In this document: positions 24,695 through 36,462 of the stretch, piece by piece
How positions within the stretch are numbered: the stretch's first letter is position 1
Layout of the letters: every line of letters starts with the position of its first letter
Assembly: GCA_022494885.1 (NCBI GenBank)
Contig: JAGVSM010003552.1
Span: 62,001-126,000, forward strand
Source: Micrasema longulum
Lineage: Eukaryota > Arthropoda > Insecta > Trichoptera > Brachycentridae
DNA length: 64,000 nt
Reading direction: 5' to 3'
Notes under the pieces: model-generated
Databases searched by the model: none
What the model was told of the DNA's origin: nothing
What the model saw: only the letters and a program-made list of their open reading frames with translations
Program-made: the position numbers and the translations under genes

Positions 24695-24725
<31 letters not shown>
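23640..24725 (+). mobile_element. Non-LTR retrotransposon 3' end with poly(A) tail (LINE-D)
   Basis: Two frames joined by a frameshift near 24003 encode the reverse transcriptase C-terminus: 'SVQSIKYLEIIIDQNLRWNE' to 'LTYGLIGWGACTKTALEPV' in the first (23703-24005), then 'FRVLNIIQQYILRTVVVTH', 'HNHNTRYSNGDLILSEG' and 'GKKVHNLLPESWK' in the second (24034-24393). These are the hallmarks of Jockey/CR1-type LINE tails (YLG..ID..L.W, ...HNTR...). The 3' untranslated region includes a TG/TA-rich simple stretch, 'ggaacggggtatgtaccc', and ends in 24 A residues at 24702-24725. It is 5'-truncated and disabled by at least one frameshift. Confidence 0.85.
24425..24545 (+). repeat. GTATGTACGTGT-type simple repeat
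   Basis: Low-complexity alternation of 'gtatgt', 'gtgtgt' and 'atgtac' units in the 3' region of the LINE-D copy. Confidence 0.7.
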
Positions 24726-24839
24726 TAGTTTTCGGAACTATAAAGGTGCAAAAGGGACAGGATTCAAGTGAGCGAGAGAAAACGAGACAGGTATGGAAAT
24801 TTATTTTCAACATTTAAGTAAAGGAAATAAATAAGTTAA

Positions 24840-25020
24840 GTCATTTACAGGCTTTTTTTCCACATAATAAACAATGATTAATAATAAAAATACTGTGACC
24901 TTACTGGGGTTACCCGTGCCGAGGACACTTAACAATACAATTATTTTTTTAAAATACTTTTACATGTAAGAAGATTACAAAAAAAGACTTAATATTCAGA
25001 GATAATTAACAAAATGTTCA
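24840..25020 (+). repeat. Unclassified dispersed repeat, copy 2
   Basis: Matches the reverse complement of 2880-3060 through the 'gtgacctTactg' block, the 'cccgtgccgaggacactt' block and the adjoining 'acatgtaagaagatta' block. Confidence 0.6.
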
Positions 25021-25029
25021 AACAGTGAC

Positions 25030-25497
25030 CTGTGTGATTGAATTATTTCACCCAAGGCTAGGCAATGCCTGAAAACATTTTTAATTTTATGTACTTCTTG
25101 GACCAGGTGGATATTCATCAAAAATGTTTTGAGTTTGCCCAAATCATTGTAGACAAAAACTGGATTCAACAAGGGGGCTGTTAATATTAATGCATAACAA
25201 CAGGGATAGAAAACATTTTAGAAAAGGGAACTTAGAAGTCTAGACATCTACAGGGGTTATGAACTGTCGTTGGCTGGTTTAAGTGGCAACTTTACACGCT
25301 ATGTAACATTCACCATTCTGCCTATATTTAAACATCTATATTCCTCAATTTCTTTCATTTGTTGATGCCTGTGAAGTTAAAAAGCTAAAACCTTTATTGA
25401 TGGGGGTGAGATTCATCTGAGTAAATTATTTCCCCCACATACTAGGCAACGCCTGAAAACGTTTTTGAATTTTTGTAATTCTTCTTGGACCAGTAGC
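25030..25497 (+). repeat. 385-bp repeat family D, copy 3 (more than one monomer)
   Basis: The block 'ctaggcaatgcctgaaaac' through 'cttggaccag' at about 25054-25108 recurs at about 25441-25495. The intervening sequence carries 'tgttttgagtttgcccaaa', 'aactgtcgttggctggttt', 'aacattcaccattctgcc' and 'ggggtgagattcatctgag'. The spacing gives a monomer of roughly 385 bp, present here about 1.2 times. Confidence 0.8.
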
Positions 25498-25499
25498 TC

Positions 25500-27080
25500 A
25501 ATTACAAATAACTAACGACGTGCTTGAAAACATGCTTAGAATTTGAGCGATCACAATGAACAATAATGAACATGCTTAAGTTATCGCAGTCATAAGTCAA
25601 CGCGTGTATGATCTCTAAGTAATCTTAAGTCAACGCTCGTGTCGGTTTGTTCATTGTTTAACTCGTAAATAAATGCAGTTCACTGGTGAAAGATCGGCGT
25701 TTACCATAAAAAATAATACAATATATTTCATTTGCAAAATAGTAAGGAGTATCTAATACAAAAAAGTGAAAATTAAAGTATAATTTCTATGGCAACTGCT
25801 TTTCTTGACATTTGGCTTACCAAACGCTGGCTTAATGCAATAAATAGCATGATAAATAATAAATAAAAATACCGGTTTCGGAATATTTTCCATATTTACA
25901 CAGGTGAAATTCAAATATGTGATTGCGCAACAGGATTATACGTAGCGAAGCGTAAACATTTTGACATTCAATATTAGGTTTTTACGAATGTTCCATTGTG
26001 ATCGTGAATACGATAAACAACCATAGTGAGAAATTGTTATCAGGTCGCTTATTAGCAGGTCGATAGTTATTTGTGATTGCGCTACTGGTGGATTCATAAA
26101 TTTTCTTCGTGAGATAAGTGAGTTTCCATTATTTAATTCACGGATAATTTAACAAAAAACCACACAAACTTTTAAGCGGGTAAAAGTTCGGTCACTGTGG
26201 GGTTAAAAAACGCTTTCACGCTCGCTTACAGGACATTCTGGCACTTAGTCGCAACTGACCACAATGGAAGGAAAAATTAAATTAATAATTGTGTTTCCCT
26301 TGCACAATATATGTACATAATGCCATATAACCGCCGTGTACTGTGTACATAAAACCGACATGCATTGTACCAAGCGACTTTTGTTTTGTGTTCCACACAT
26401 GTGATCAAATTACTATCTACACAGTAACTATACACTTTACAGTATACCGTGACTGTACAAAGATTGATCACGTTTGATGAGAACTATTTTCCAACGGCGC
26501 GGCGTATTTAATCCTTAGAAGGTATCAAGGAAAAAACAGTCACTTCATGTTGGAAAAACTAAACACATGGAAGTAGGAAGAAAAAAAACAAGCCTAATGA
26601 TGAATGCATATTAGAGTGGGCCCATGATGAGTGAAGTTTTTTATTTTTTTAGACATCAATGTGAAAGGGGTCTAAAAATTTGCATTTTGGATAAAAAAAA
26701 AGGATAAAAATTATTTTTATAAATATTTTATACTACTTTTGGCCCTCAACCGAGGTTTGAAGTTTATCACTGTCTGAACATTTTGTTAATGATCTATTTT
26801 GATAAAATATTTTTTTTGTTAGTAAAGATATAACTTACTCACATTAAAAATTCTAACACGTTTTAAAACTACCGAAACGCAAAAAGTTTACACTCCCCGG
26901 AACTGATACCGTTGAGCACCTGGCTAATATTTACGAAAACAATGACTCATTCAAACAATGCCACCCATTTATTACAAAACGAAGTGCTACTCACGTCCTT
27001 AGATGCTTATTCAATAAGATTAAATGAACATTATAAAATTTAATTGGACCGATTTTCTAACTTAAATACGAAATGACATG
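25500..27080. other. AT-rich stretch, no gene seen
   Basis: No recognisable coding or repeat family was found; several short direct repeats near 25560-25640 ('taagtcaacgc' twice) were noted. Confidence 0.4.
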
Positions 27081-27267
27081 GGCGGCCTCCGTGGTGTAGT
27101 GGTCAAGACGCTTGACTCACGCTCGGAAGGTTCCGGGTTCGATTCCCGGTGAGAACACAAAAATCAAAAATGAATTTTTCTCAAGCCTGGGTGTTCTGTG
27201 ATGTAATTCACCACTGTAATTGGGCCTACTGGCCTGTAGTGGTGCAAAAATAAAAAAAAATAAAAAA
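27081..27267 (+). repeat. tRNA-derived SINE, family B
   Basis: Head 'ggcggcctccgtggtgtagt' with a strong B-box 'gggttcgattcccgg'. The body is 'tttctcaagcctgggtgttc' and 'aattcaccactgtaattggg'; the end is A-rich. The head could not be closed into a tRNA acceptor stem, so it is not a functional tRNA gene. Confidence 0.85.
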
Positions 27268-27299
27268 ATGAAAATGACAGCCGGTTTAGCACAAAAAAT

Positions 27300-27425
27300 C
27301 TACTTTTTTGAAAACTTCAAGCTCTGGTTGAGGGCCTGGTTGACTTTTGCAGTTACCGTTAAACTGTTGTTGTCAAACAATGTTCGGGCAGGACAACGTC
27401 TGTTGGGTCCACTAGTATAAGTATA
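27300..27425 (-). mobile_element. LINE-C fragment
   Basis: The reverse complement contains 'cagtttaacggtaactgcaa', which corresponds to the codons preceding 'VKYLGHILTDD' in the LINE at 14870-15720. Only about 45-120 bp are preserved. Confidence 0.6.
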
Positions 27426-27429
27426 TAAT

Positions 27430-28380
27430 ATACAGTCTCGATATAAGTATTTATAAGATAGCTTTTGCTATCGCGGCCCTGAAGTGTAGGACTAATCACC
27501 TCACCTTCATGTGTAACAGATGATCGAAATACGCTACGGGGAATGCTGAATAACGATGAAATAAATAAAAATATTAGTGTGGTAGGTAGGGGGTAGGTAC
27601 TCTAATGTACACACAATGTTGTTATGCCGTTGTTTCTTTTTTATTTCAGCGCGGTATTTCGCTTCGTGAATCAGATTCTTAATATTAATTAAGTATGTAA
27701 TACGTTTGTATACGCGAGGATGTAGAACCTCTAATGGTTTTAATTGGATTACTAGCCAAGCAATTTGGCGGCAAAACAAAAACTTCGCCGCGTCGCTTTA
27801 AAATTTAAATAAAAGCATTTGGGTTGATTTAGCGCCGTGTAGGTACATAATTCGTACATTATGGGCGGTAATTTCACGTGTGAATCGCCGGGGTGTCACG
27901 GAAGGGTGGGTGACGAAGGATGAAACCGCATTGGTGACATTATTTGGGCGAAAATGTGTACACATAGCTTAAATATGGTAATTAGATAACACATTAATTA
28001 TGCTAAAAGTTTGACAGATTGAATTTTTTTTTGTATTCCTTAAAGATATTTTACGGCGGGTGCCTGTAAATATATGTTTGTTTCGTACAAGCATGATGCC
28101 AAATATTATAAACGGTCTTAAAACCCACTCGTGCGATGTATTTCGTCGTGCTCTGATGAAAAATTGTGTTAAGTTTGATAATTTATTATGTTTAAAATTA
28201 CACGATAGTATTTAGATAGAAATTTAATTCTTAAGAACTTGAAATCTACGTAAAAAAAATGTCACGTTATTGTAATGTTTTTATTTTTAATATGTTATGA
28301 GTCTTTTTATTTAAATCAAAAAATTAAAAACTTTGTTCAAAAAAGGAAAAAAAAAAACATTTTTTTTTCTTCATTTCATT
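27430..28380. other. No gene recognised
   Basis: Short unassigned open frames; no shared repeats detected. Confidence 0.4.
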
Positions 28381-28382
28381 TA

Positions 28383-28559
28383 ATTTTTTTTTTGCACCAC
28401 AACAGGCCAGGAGGCCCAATTACAGTGGTGAATTACATTACAGAACAACCAGGCTTGAGAAAAATCACATTAATTTTTTTTGTGTTCTCACCGGGAATCG
28501 AACCCGGAACCTTCCGTGCGCGAGTCAAGTGTCTTGACCACTACACCACGGAGGCCGCC
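28383..28559 (-). repeat. tRNA-derived SINE, family B
   Basis: Reverse complement of the 27081-27267 sequence with few differences: B-box complement 'ccgggaatcgaacccgg', body 'cccaattacagtggtgaatt'. It abuts the LINE-B copy at 28561 directly. Confidence 0.85.
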
Positions 28560-28560
28560 A

Positions 28561-29090
28561 ATAATGTATGAAGCCTAAGTAAAAACTAACATATGTTATA
28601 TGCAACTACTATGGGGAACAGAAAATCAAAATGACATAAACTGACTACAAAGACAGCAAAATAAAATATTAAAGTAAGTATATGACCTACCCTATCAAAC
28701 AGCAACTAAAGAACTTTTTAAACAAACTAAATAATTAAATTTAACTAAACTCTTTAAACTTGAATCCTAAAAAATATTTTATAAATTAGCCACTGAATTG
28801 ATTGAAGACGAAGACTTAAAACTTGAAAATAACTATAGTAAACATGAACACAATACGAGAATATCAGAAAAGTATCATATACAACCCTTTAAAACGAGAA
28901 AGGGACAATCGACTGAAATTATACAATAAACTACCAGACAAAACTAAACAAAAGACTCAGACAACCTTTACAAAAGATGTTTAAAATATTATTATTAACA
29001 GTAGAATATGAATATTATAAGTAAAAATATTTTGTTAAATGTTTGAAGCCCGTAAGGGTTCATCAATGAAAAGTTTAAATAAAAAAATGT
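28561..29090 (+). mobile_element. Non-LTR retrotransposon 3' end, LINE-B copy 2 (broken)
   Basis: Nearly base-for-base similar to 13714-14160 ('gcaactactatggggaaca', 'acagcaactaaagaactttt'), but with stops at the codons equivalent to several sense codons and a deletion after 'aaagggacaatcga'. The tail goes on to 'cagacaaaactaaacaaaag', which copy 1 lacks, and ends in an A-rich stretch. Confidence 0.85.
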
Positions 29091-29099
29091 TAAAATGAG

Positions 29100-29810
29100 C
29101 TAAGTTTGCAACTAACCCAACACTCTCACCACTGAACTACGAAATAATTCTGGAAATTTCAATGTTAATATAAAAATAAAAACTCATTTTTGTTTTGGTA
29201 AGTACCAACTGCCTTGCTAAGCCTTACATTCATTATTATAATTTGGGTGTTTTAAATTATTTAAATGGATAAATGTCATGAAAACACCGCCATTTTAAGC
29301 ATGTTATTAATTCCCTTATTGTCTCCTGTAACATAAATGGTACATACTTTGTCTATGGTTGGCTCTCGCATGGGGTAGATCGGGGAGAAATGAGTCATAC
29401 GCTTATAATAAAAGCTTTTATTCCATTCGCTCGCACGGGCCCTATTGTTAGCGGATAATAGTTTTGTGGGGAGAGTTTTAACAAATATATATTATTGCGA
29501 GAATGGCGCATTGCAAATTTTCCACATACATCTGAACTGAAAAATGGAAGCTATCGCAAATTTGCTGCGCACCGTACAGTCACTTACTATAAATTAAATG
29601 ATGAGAATAAAATTTAACCGCCTAAAAAATATTTTTAAATCTCATCTCATTCTATTCATTAATACGAAAATTAGTTATGAAAGTAAAATATTTTTTACAC
29701 TCTTTAAAGTTTGCAATTTTCCTCAATAACTGCAGCAACCAAACTAAGAAAAAAAATGTTTTTAAAAACATTAGAGACATTCTAAACAAAACTACTTTAA
29801 TTTAGTTTAC
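29100..29810. other. No gene recognised
   Basis: A weak tRNA-like scrap near 29105-29145 is too degenerate to call. The remainder is AT-rich. Confidence 0.35.
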
Positions 29811-29813
29811 TAT

Positions 29814-30508
29814 GATCATTATCATCATCATTGCCTGTCCGCACTGCATTGGTACCTACACCAAACACAGCGTATCTTGATCATCTTTGCCACATGAAGG
29901 TAAGGTGATCAGTCTTACGCTTCAGGTACCAGTCTAGGGACTATGAAATATTCTAGTGTAAAAACACCATTGTCCTCCCCTTACGGGGTGGTATTCGGAT
30001 TCTCTACCTCTGACCACCCAGGGAGTCCTTCTTTATCCAAAGTCGTTCTCTTATTGTAAATATCCGTGTTTTTACTTATATTTTTGTGTAAGTTATGTTT
30101 GTTATGTTACTATAGTTTTAAGAAATTGTTTTTGTATATTTGGATACGTTTATTTATGTGAATTGTTTGTGAACATATTTTTTTAATAAAAAAAGCGAAG
30201 GCATTGAGGGGATGCTGAGGGGTGGGGACGACGTGTTGGCCTCTGTCCATACGTCCTTCTCCCCCCTCCTTAATCTGCATAGAGTTTGTATTCTTTAGGA
30301 ATATTAATAATAGTTTTCCTCTATGCGCAGCTGATAGAGAGTCACCCAGGACTCTATAACAGCTGCGGGTGGATGGTGGGCTAAAAGATCTTCCCTCAAT
30401 GTTAAAACACAATTTTAAATAATATTTCATATAAACCATGTCGGGAATCGAACCCGAGGCCTCTTGCATGGTAGGCAAATGCACTGACTATTACACAACG
30501 AGGCCGAC
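29814..30508 (-). repeat. tRNA-derived SINE family A split by a 436-bp insertion
   Basis: Tail and body are at 29814-29967 (ATG repeat complement, 'cttacgcttcaggtaccagt') and the rest of the body plus tRNA-like head at 30404-30508 ('gtcgggaatcgaacccgag', ends 'ggccga'). The two halves fit end to end. 'aaaacac' is present on both sides of the insertion (29961-29967 and 30404-30410). Confidence 0.8.
29968..30403. mobile_element. 436-bp unclassified insertion in a SINE
   Basis: Flanked by the 7-bp direct repeat 'aaaacac'. One end carries a 'ccccttacgggg' palindrome. No coding match is found; its 124-codon minus-strand frame overlaps the SINE and has no family resemblance. Confidence 0.65.
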
Positions 30509-30511
30509 AAC

Positions 30512-31010
30512 TCTAATCTAGCACAATCAATTATAAATTACGGAATAATAGGATGGGAAGGAATAAGTAAAACCACATAAGAGCCATGAATGAAAGCACA
30601 AAAAGCCTTACTAAGAGTAGAAAATAAAAAGCCCTACCCATACTCTACAGACAGACTTTTTACGGAATTTTCAGTACTAGACATAAGGCAAATATACATA
30701 AAGACAATTTGAAGACACTTTCATCAAAAGCCTGACAGATATAATGACGGACAACAAATTTACGACACAAGACAAAGACAAAAAACAATACTTCTGCTAC
30801 CAAAGGAAAAAAACGAATTATCGACAAAGACACTATAATTTTCTGGCCCTTAAGCTATACAGCTATTTAAGTATGGATATATCGGTAAACAAAATGAAAA
30901 ACAATGTTTTCAAAACTTTAATCCATAAATGTATTACTAAAAGAACTAGACAGGAAGCTGAGGAATATGTGTCGTATATCAAAATATAATTTTAATTTCA
31001 TGAAAGTCCT
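30512..31010 (+). mobile_element. Non-LTR retrotransposon 3' end (decayed)
   Basis: Translation with stops reads 'INYGIIGWEGISKTT', then 'KAQKALLRVENKKPYPYSTD', 'LFTEFSVLDIRQIYIKT' and 'YDTRQRQKTILLLPK', which is the C-terminal tail of a Jockey/CR1-like reverse transcriptase. The 81-codon frame at 30744-30989 is in another frame of the same decayed region, with frame changes between. Confidence 0.75.
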
Positions 31011-31019
31011 TTCTTATTC

Positions 31020-33070
31020 TATTCATGTAGGTACGTTTCAAAATCTTTTTTAAGTTTGTATTTTTTAATTTTTACACCTATAATATTTTCGTGTTACTTT
31101 AAAATTGATGTGAAAGTATGTACTTTTACGTATGAAATAAATAATACACTGACACTCCGGAACGTGCCAGTGTGGGCCAGTGGAGTGGCTACATCCATTA
31201 ATAAAAATGAAATGTTATTGAATGTACCTACATATTGTATAAAAATATTTTTTTTGTAAACTGTGTATTTGTATTAAATATTGGATTAAATTAATAAAAA
31301 AATTAACTCTCTAAGCATAATAACTAAATAAAGCTTAGGCTAAGGAAGGCATAAAAACTCTTAATTGCCTTCCTTCAGAAATAAAGAAAATAAAATAAAC
31401 AATTATATTTATAATTAATTCAATAAATACTTTGCAAAAAGACTTTGATTATGAAGTACTATTGAAAAATGTAAATTAAAATCATCTTATTTATGATAAT
31501 TCAGTGTAAGTCGGTCTTCAAGTAAAAAGCTTCCTACTTTTCCAGCAGAACTGCATTAAAAACAAAATATTTATCTAATGCATATGGACGTATATAAACT
31601 GTAATAAATGGACATTAATTATTGTAATATATAAATGAAATATTGAAAATTAAAAAAAAGGGTTAGCAAATCACAACACACATGCAAACATTTAAGTAAA
31701 AAAGAATTGTACGTATTTCCATGGATCATATATATATTTTTTTTTTCCTTTTGTTTTAGTTATTTATTGCTCTGCTTATGTAGACAAACCTTTTTTTCCG
31801 AGTATCTATATTTTGTAAAATAGTTACTTTTCAGGGTCTGGGTCTGTTCCTCCATTTTTTTTACTTCATTTTCATAACTAAGGTCTTCAGAAAGTCAATG
31901 TATTTTTCCGCAGTATTCGATGTATTTTCTTTGTTATAAATTTTGATGTGTTGGTCCCATAGAATTAAGAAGAGCCCAGAAGAAGCGTAGAATCATATTT
32001 GAATACATTGGACTGTGTCTGGAATTCCCCCAGATGGGAAAAAATTTAATCATAACACAAATGTAAGGTAAAAAAAATAGCAATTTGTTAATTTCTCTAA
32101 AATTATATTAAGCTCGCAGAAACATTGATTGACACAACAAAGTAGATACGTAACGGATCATGTAATAAGAGTAATTATTATTAATTTAAAATTGTAAAAA
32201 AAGTTATATTTCCCTATCCTACCATATAAAACAAAAACATGTTTCATTTTAATGTAACAATGTAATATAATTATATAATATACGAAGAAAAAAAATTATG
32301 TCTCGTGTTTGATTTGTAATATGGTTGACCTAGTGGAATGGTATTTTTTAATGATTTTGATAAAAAAAAACATCAATGAACTTTTTTATGTTTGATTTTG
32401 ACTAACATGCGCTTTCACCTAAGTAGGCATCTTTAGCACTGGTACGTTGTTTGCATTTTCAACTGTTATACTATTTTTTTATGATCTTTATGAGTAAGAA
32501 AGATCAGGTAAGTATTTTTTTAGAGACAGAAAACACAAATATAATTACTAGTTTGCAAAACAATTTATTTTTTGTTAAAAATGTTTGTTTTGGACCGAAA
32601 TTGGGATTAAGCAATATTTCTTATTACTTAAAGATAATAATAATTTATATTCCAGTTTGGGAAGATCAAGCTCAAGTACCCTACGGTATACCTACACATC
32701 TACTCAATCAAAGTGACCTTAATTTGGTTTCACCGAGAATTTTTTTGGTTTAATAACGATTGTTTTAAAATTTTAATCATTTTATTCATCTAAGAAACCA
32801 ATATAAAATATGAAAGAGAAATACTTCTGTTTTAATTTAGCATTGGATGTGGTGTAAAAATTCAGCGCCACCTATTTGTTGAATTTGAAAACTCGAGTAG
32901 TAACGGCCTATGTGTCCGATTGTATAGCGTCTAAGATAACTTAATAAAAACAGGTATCGACAAGTCGGTAGAGCATACCCAATGTAGATAGAGAAAATAG
33001 AAAAGTTAAATTTACCAGACGATGCGGCTCTTCTTGTAAAGTTCTTTTTTAAATTTTCGTAATTATCAGG
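31020..33070. other. AT-rich stretch without recognised gene
   Basis: The 100-codon frame at 32451-32753 has no family resemblance. A 10-bp perfect stem ('aaggaaggca' with its complement) lies at 31342-31375. Confidence 0.4.
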
Positions 33071-33084
33071 AAATCTTTGACAAA

Positions 33085-33840
33085 ATGCAGAAAAACTCCA
33101 TACGTCTGGGTCTCAATATAAATAGCAAGACGACACAGATTATTTGCAACAAATCCTATCCTGACCCTGATCAGCCTCTCTATAACAATGGACAGACGAT
33201 CGAGAAAGTTGACAGCTTTAAATACTTGGAAGTTCACATAACCGAGGATGGAAGCTTGCACAAAGAGCTCGCAACCCTCCTAGGAATTGCTAGAGCAACT
33301 TTTAACATAGTGCGTGTTGTCTGGAACTCTAGTGTATACTCTGTCACAAACAAAATGTAGATTATTCAACTCTTGTATAGTGCCAGTACTCCTTAATGGG
33401 TGCAAATCTTGGCACCTTACCAAAGCTCATCACACCAAACTCCTGAGTTTTGAAAATAAGTGCATAAAGAGAATATTATGCATAAACTGGTTCGATTTTA
33501 TAACTAATATGGAAGTCCGAGAACGGACGCGTCAGCCTTCTATAACGAGTGACTTGAGGATGCGGCGGTGGATCTGGCTTAGACACGTGCTACGCATGCT
33601 TCAGGAGAACTTAAACCCAAGTTGACTGTTTTTTAAATCTCCGAGCGCACGCCGTCTTGGAAGGCCATCGATGACAATATTTCGACTTTATTCGTCAGAA
33701 CTAAGGGGCGATGGATTGACTTGGAAGGAGTAGAGAGTGCTGGTTGGCGATAAAGTCACCTGGGGGCAACTGGTGATGTCCACATGCTCCACTTAGGAGC
33801 GGATGTGGAAAAGAAGAAGAAGAAATATACTATATTGATA
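33085..33840 (+). mobile_element. RTE-like LINE 3' end, copy 2
   Basis: Two overlapping frames (33085-33360 and 33314-33625) joined by a frameshift near 33357 give 'LGLNINSKTTQIICNKSY', 'VDSFKYLEVHITEDGS', 'MRLFNSCIVPVLLNGCKSW', 'FENKCIKRILCINWFD' and 'RRWIWLRHVLRM'. This is the thumb and C-terminal region of an RTE/BovB-like reverse transcriptase. Downstream remnants of the 'GRWIDL' type and a stem-loop 'gctcc/ggagc' (33786-33800) precede an 'aagaagaagaa' tail. The palm domain and endonuclease are missing. Confidence 0.85.
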
Positions 33841-33849
33841 TGTAACGAT

Positions 33850-34860
33850 GAAGATAGCGTTTGTAATTACCCCTTGAACAGATTTTGAAGTGTAAGAATT
33901 CATGTCATGGTGGAAATATTTATGCTGTGATTGGTATACCAATTCAACGCCCTTTGCACCATTGGATGTGAATAAAATACTTAAATGATTAATGTATTCT
34001 GTGAATTACTAAAATAAATTATCGTCAAGGAAATGACGTCAGCCCGTAAGTAACTATGATGTTTTATGTTGACAGTTGTATACACAAATATACTAGTAAT
34101 TTCGATATTTAATGTACAGAAATTTGTATTTTGTCAACATCAGACATTAATATGCCGTACCAAAGAGTTAAGGGTGATTCGCCTGGGGCAAAGATTTAAT
34201 GAGCATCCTTCTCAACCACAATACCATTTGAACGCCACAAAACCGTCCTGCCTCGGTGTTCATTAACCCCATTCTCCCTTCACTGGGACCAACTACTGGG
34301 AGTCATGATCTAACATAAAAATATCTAAATAGATGCTTATAACTTTTATGTTTTATGAGATTTTAAGTAAAAATAATTTACATCAAGCCAGTGAATAAAA
34401 TATTACGATACACTGTTTTTACACGGCTTCGAAAATAACACGGGCCAAATTTATTTATTTTTAATTTTCATCACGTTTTTCTTTTTTTTTTGCCGTTCAC
34501 CGTTAAATTGATATATCTCTCTTTTTTATGGTAAAGTTGTATTTTTTAGTAATCTTCAAATGAACATTTTCACATCGGATTTGGAAAGTAAACTTTGTTT
34601 AACCATGCTGGATTTTAATACAAAAAATATTTATCCTTGCTATGCGAAGAATGAATGTGACGCCAATACAGCAATAAATCTGTATAAGAGAAAGCAAAAA
34701 TATAGAACTCATAACAGGAAAACAGATGCGCTGTTCATTGGCCGGTGTTTGTGCGAAAGAGTTTCAGTCGGTTATTGATAGTGATGGGGATGAGGACAGA
34801 TGGGAATGCATGCATGTAAGATGACCGGCGTTTTCCGATTTAAAATTTATTTTGCTATTA
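33850..34860. other. No gene recognised
   Basis: Short frames at 34066-34266 and 34560-34778 show no family resemblance. Confidence 0.4.
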
Positions 34861-34862
34861 CA

Positions 34863-34905
34863 TCATCATCATTCCTTTGCGCACCTTGTTAACAAAAGGG
34901 CGGAC
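34863..34905 (-). repeat. Tail fragment of SINE family A
   Basis: 'catcatcatcattcctttgc' then 'gcaccttgtt' resembles the complement of the family A 3' end only. Confidence 0.4.
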
Positions 34906-35270
34906 TGTAAATGAAAAACGAATTTCATTCAGTTTTGTGATAGGGAAGTATTTGAGAAAGGATAGGAACATGGAATGGATACTTACCTTTGATATGATCT
35001 AAATGTTCTTCAATTTCTGGCACTGGGTGACAAAATAAATTATAAAATGTAGCAATGTTATTAATGACGTGCGACGAATCCAACCACTTTTTATCCGATT
35101 TTATGTGAAGTCGAAAATGTCGTTTGGTTTTTGTTCTAAATCCGAATCTTCTAATCTTGAATTTCTTCTATCTTGATGTTAGGTAGGTACCACAAGGATG
35201 GGTCAAAGGAAGGATGGGAACGAAAGGTAATCGGTCAGGAATAATATCGATAAATGCTGTTATTTACTTA

Positions 35271-35507
35271 ACACACCTAATGGTGCATATAGCACTGCAT
35301 TGGTAAACCAATCGCAGTGTACCTAAATCATGTTTGTTAGATGAAAGTAAGAGGATCAGTCTTACGCTTCAGGTGCCAGTCTAGGGACTATGAAATATTA
35401 TAGTGTAAAAACACCCTTTTAAACAGATATTTCATGTCTACCATGTCAGGAATCTACCCCAGACCTCTTGCATTGTAGGCAAACGCGCTGACTACTACAC
35501 ACCGACG
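35271..35507 (-). repeat. tRNA-derived SINE family A
   Basis: 'cctaatggtgcatatagcac', 'cttacgcttcaggtgccagt' and 'aaaacacccttttaaacaga' match the 62979-63245 copy in the same orientation. The tRNA-like head has decayed ('ggaatctaccccagacctc'). Confidence 0.8.
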
Positions 35508-35514
35508 CTATAAA

Positions 35515-36080
35515 AGCGCTAAATTATTTGTTTGTTATTACAAATTATGGAAAAGGAATTATTAAACTTAATGTTTATTTTTTTGCAAATGTATGAACTT
35601 TATAATATTCCGTCTTTTACTTGTGGTGACACGATGTTACATCACCGCACGTAAAGGAATTCTTTACCACAGTCTTTTAAGAGTTAATAAAATACTATTT
35701 GTTATTGGAATGCCCTTAATCTAGATTAGTCTTTAAGTTACTTGACGTATAATATATGATGTGGCGGTGAATAATCTTTGTAACGATTTCCTCAAGTATT
35801 TTGATATCATGTTATATTTTAAAAAACAAATTAAGGTGTAAAAAATAGCAATTGATTTAATTTTTTGTAATCCCGAATTGCTTTTGATATAAGTAATCCG
35901 ACATGGATCCTTTTATGTACATTTTTTAATTTTTTTTTACACGGTACTGTGTGGATCGTATCCCTCGTGTAAAAAAGGTTCCAGTGTATTCAAATTTGTG
36001 AATTTTCGGTTGAAGCTCATTGTAATTTATTTGAGAAATAAAAGACGAGTGATGCTTTATTTCACAAACACAACAATATA
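35515..36080. other. No gene recognised
   Basis: AT-rich with no shared repeat found. Confidence 0.4.
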
Positions 36081-36089
36081 ATTTATTTC

Positions 36090-36265
36090 AACAGAGAGGG
36101 AAAACATTTTTGAGAAGGGAATATGACCTGGCATTTACAGGGCTTATGACCTGTCATTGGCTGGTTTAAGTGGCCACTTTACACACTGTGTAACATTCAC
36201 CATTCTGCCCATGTTTGAACATTCGCATTTCCTCAACTCTTCCATGTGTTGACTTTTGTGAAGTA
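36090..36265 (+). repeat. 385-bp repeat family D, copy 4 (partial)
   Basis: 'gggcttatgacctgtcattg', 'gctggtttaagtggccact' and 'aacattcaccattctgccc' match the middle of the monomer. Confidence 0.7.
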
Positions 36266-36462
36266 TCAACAATATTACGTATTTAAACTGATTAAATAAC
36301 TATAAACTCTTGTATCCCCGGTTAAGCGGTCTTTCGGACAAAAATAATTACATTAAATACAGCATACAGTTTTATTCCACTTATATTTCCATTTTTTTAC
36401 CAGTGACCGGGTTTCGTCGTGACCGACATCGTCAGACTGGTGGGCCATTATGAACTGCTAAT

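Noticed and set aside
27081..27160. tRNA gene with good A and B boxes
   Set aside because: The acceptor stem does not close and the same head recurs at 28559 with a shared non-tRNA body, so it is a SINE head.
29100..29145. Another tRNA-like SINE head
   Set aside because: Only a vague resemblance to an inverted B-box region with no body shared with other copies.
32451..32753. 100-codon open frame
   Set aside because: Low-complexity AT-driven composition and no recognisable family.
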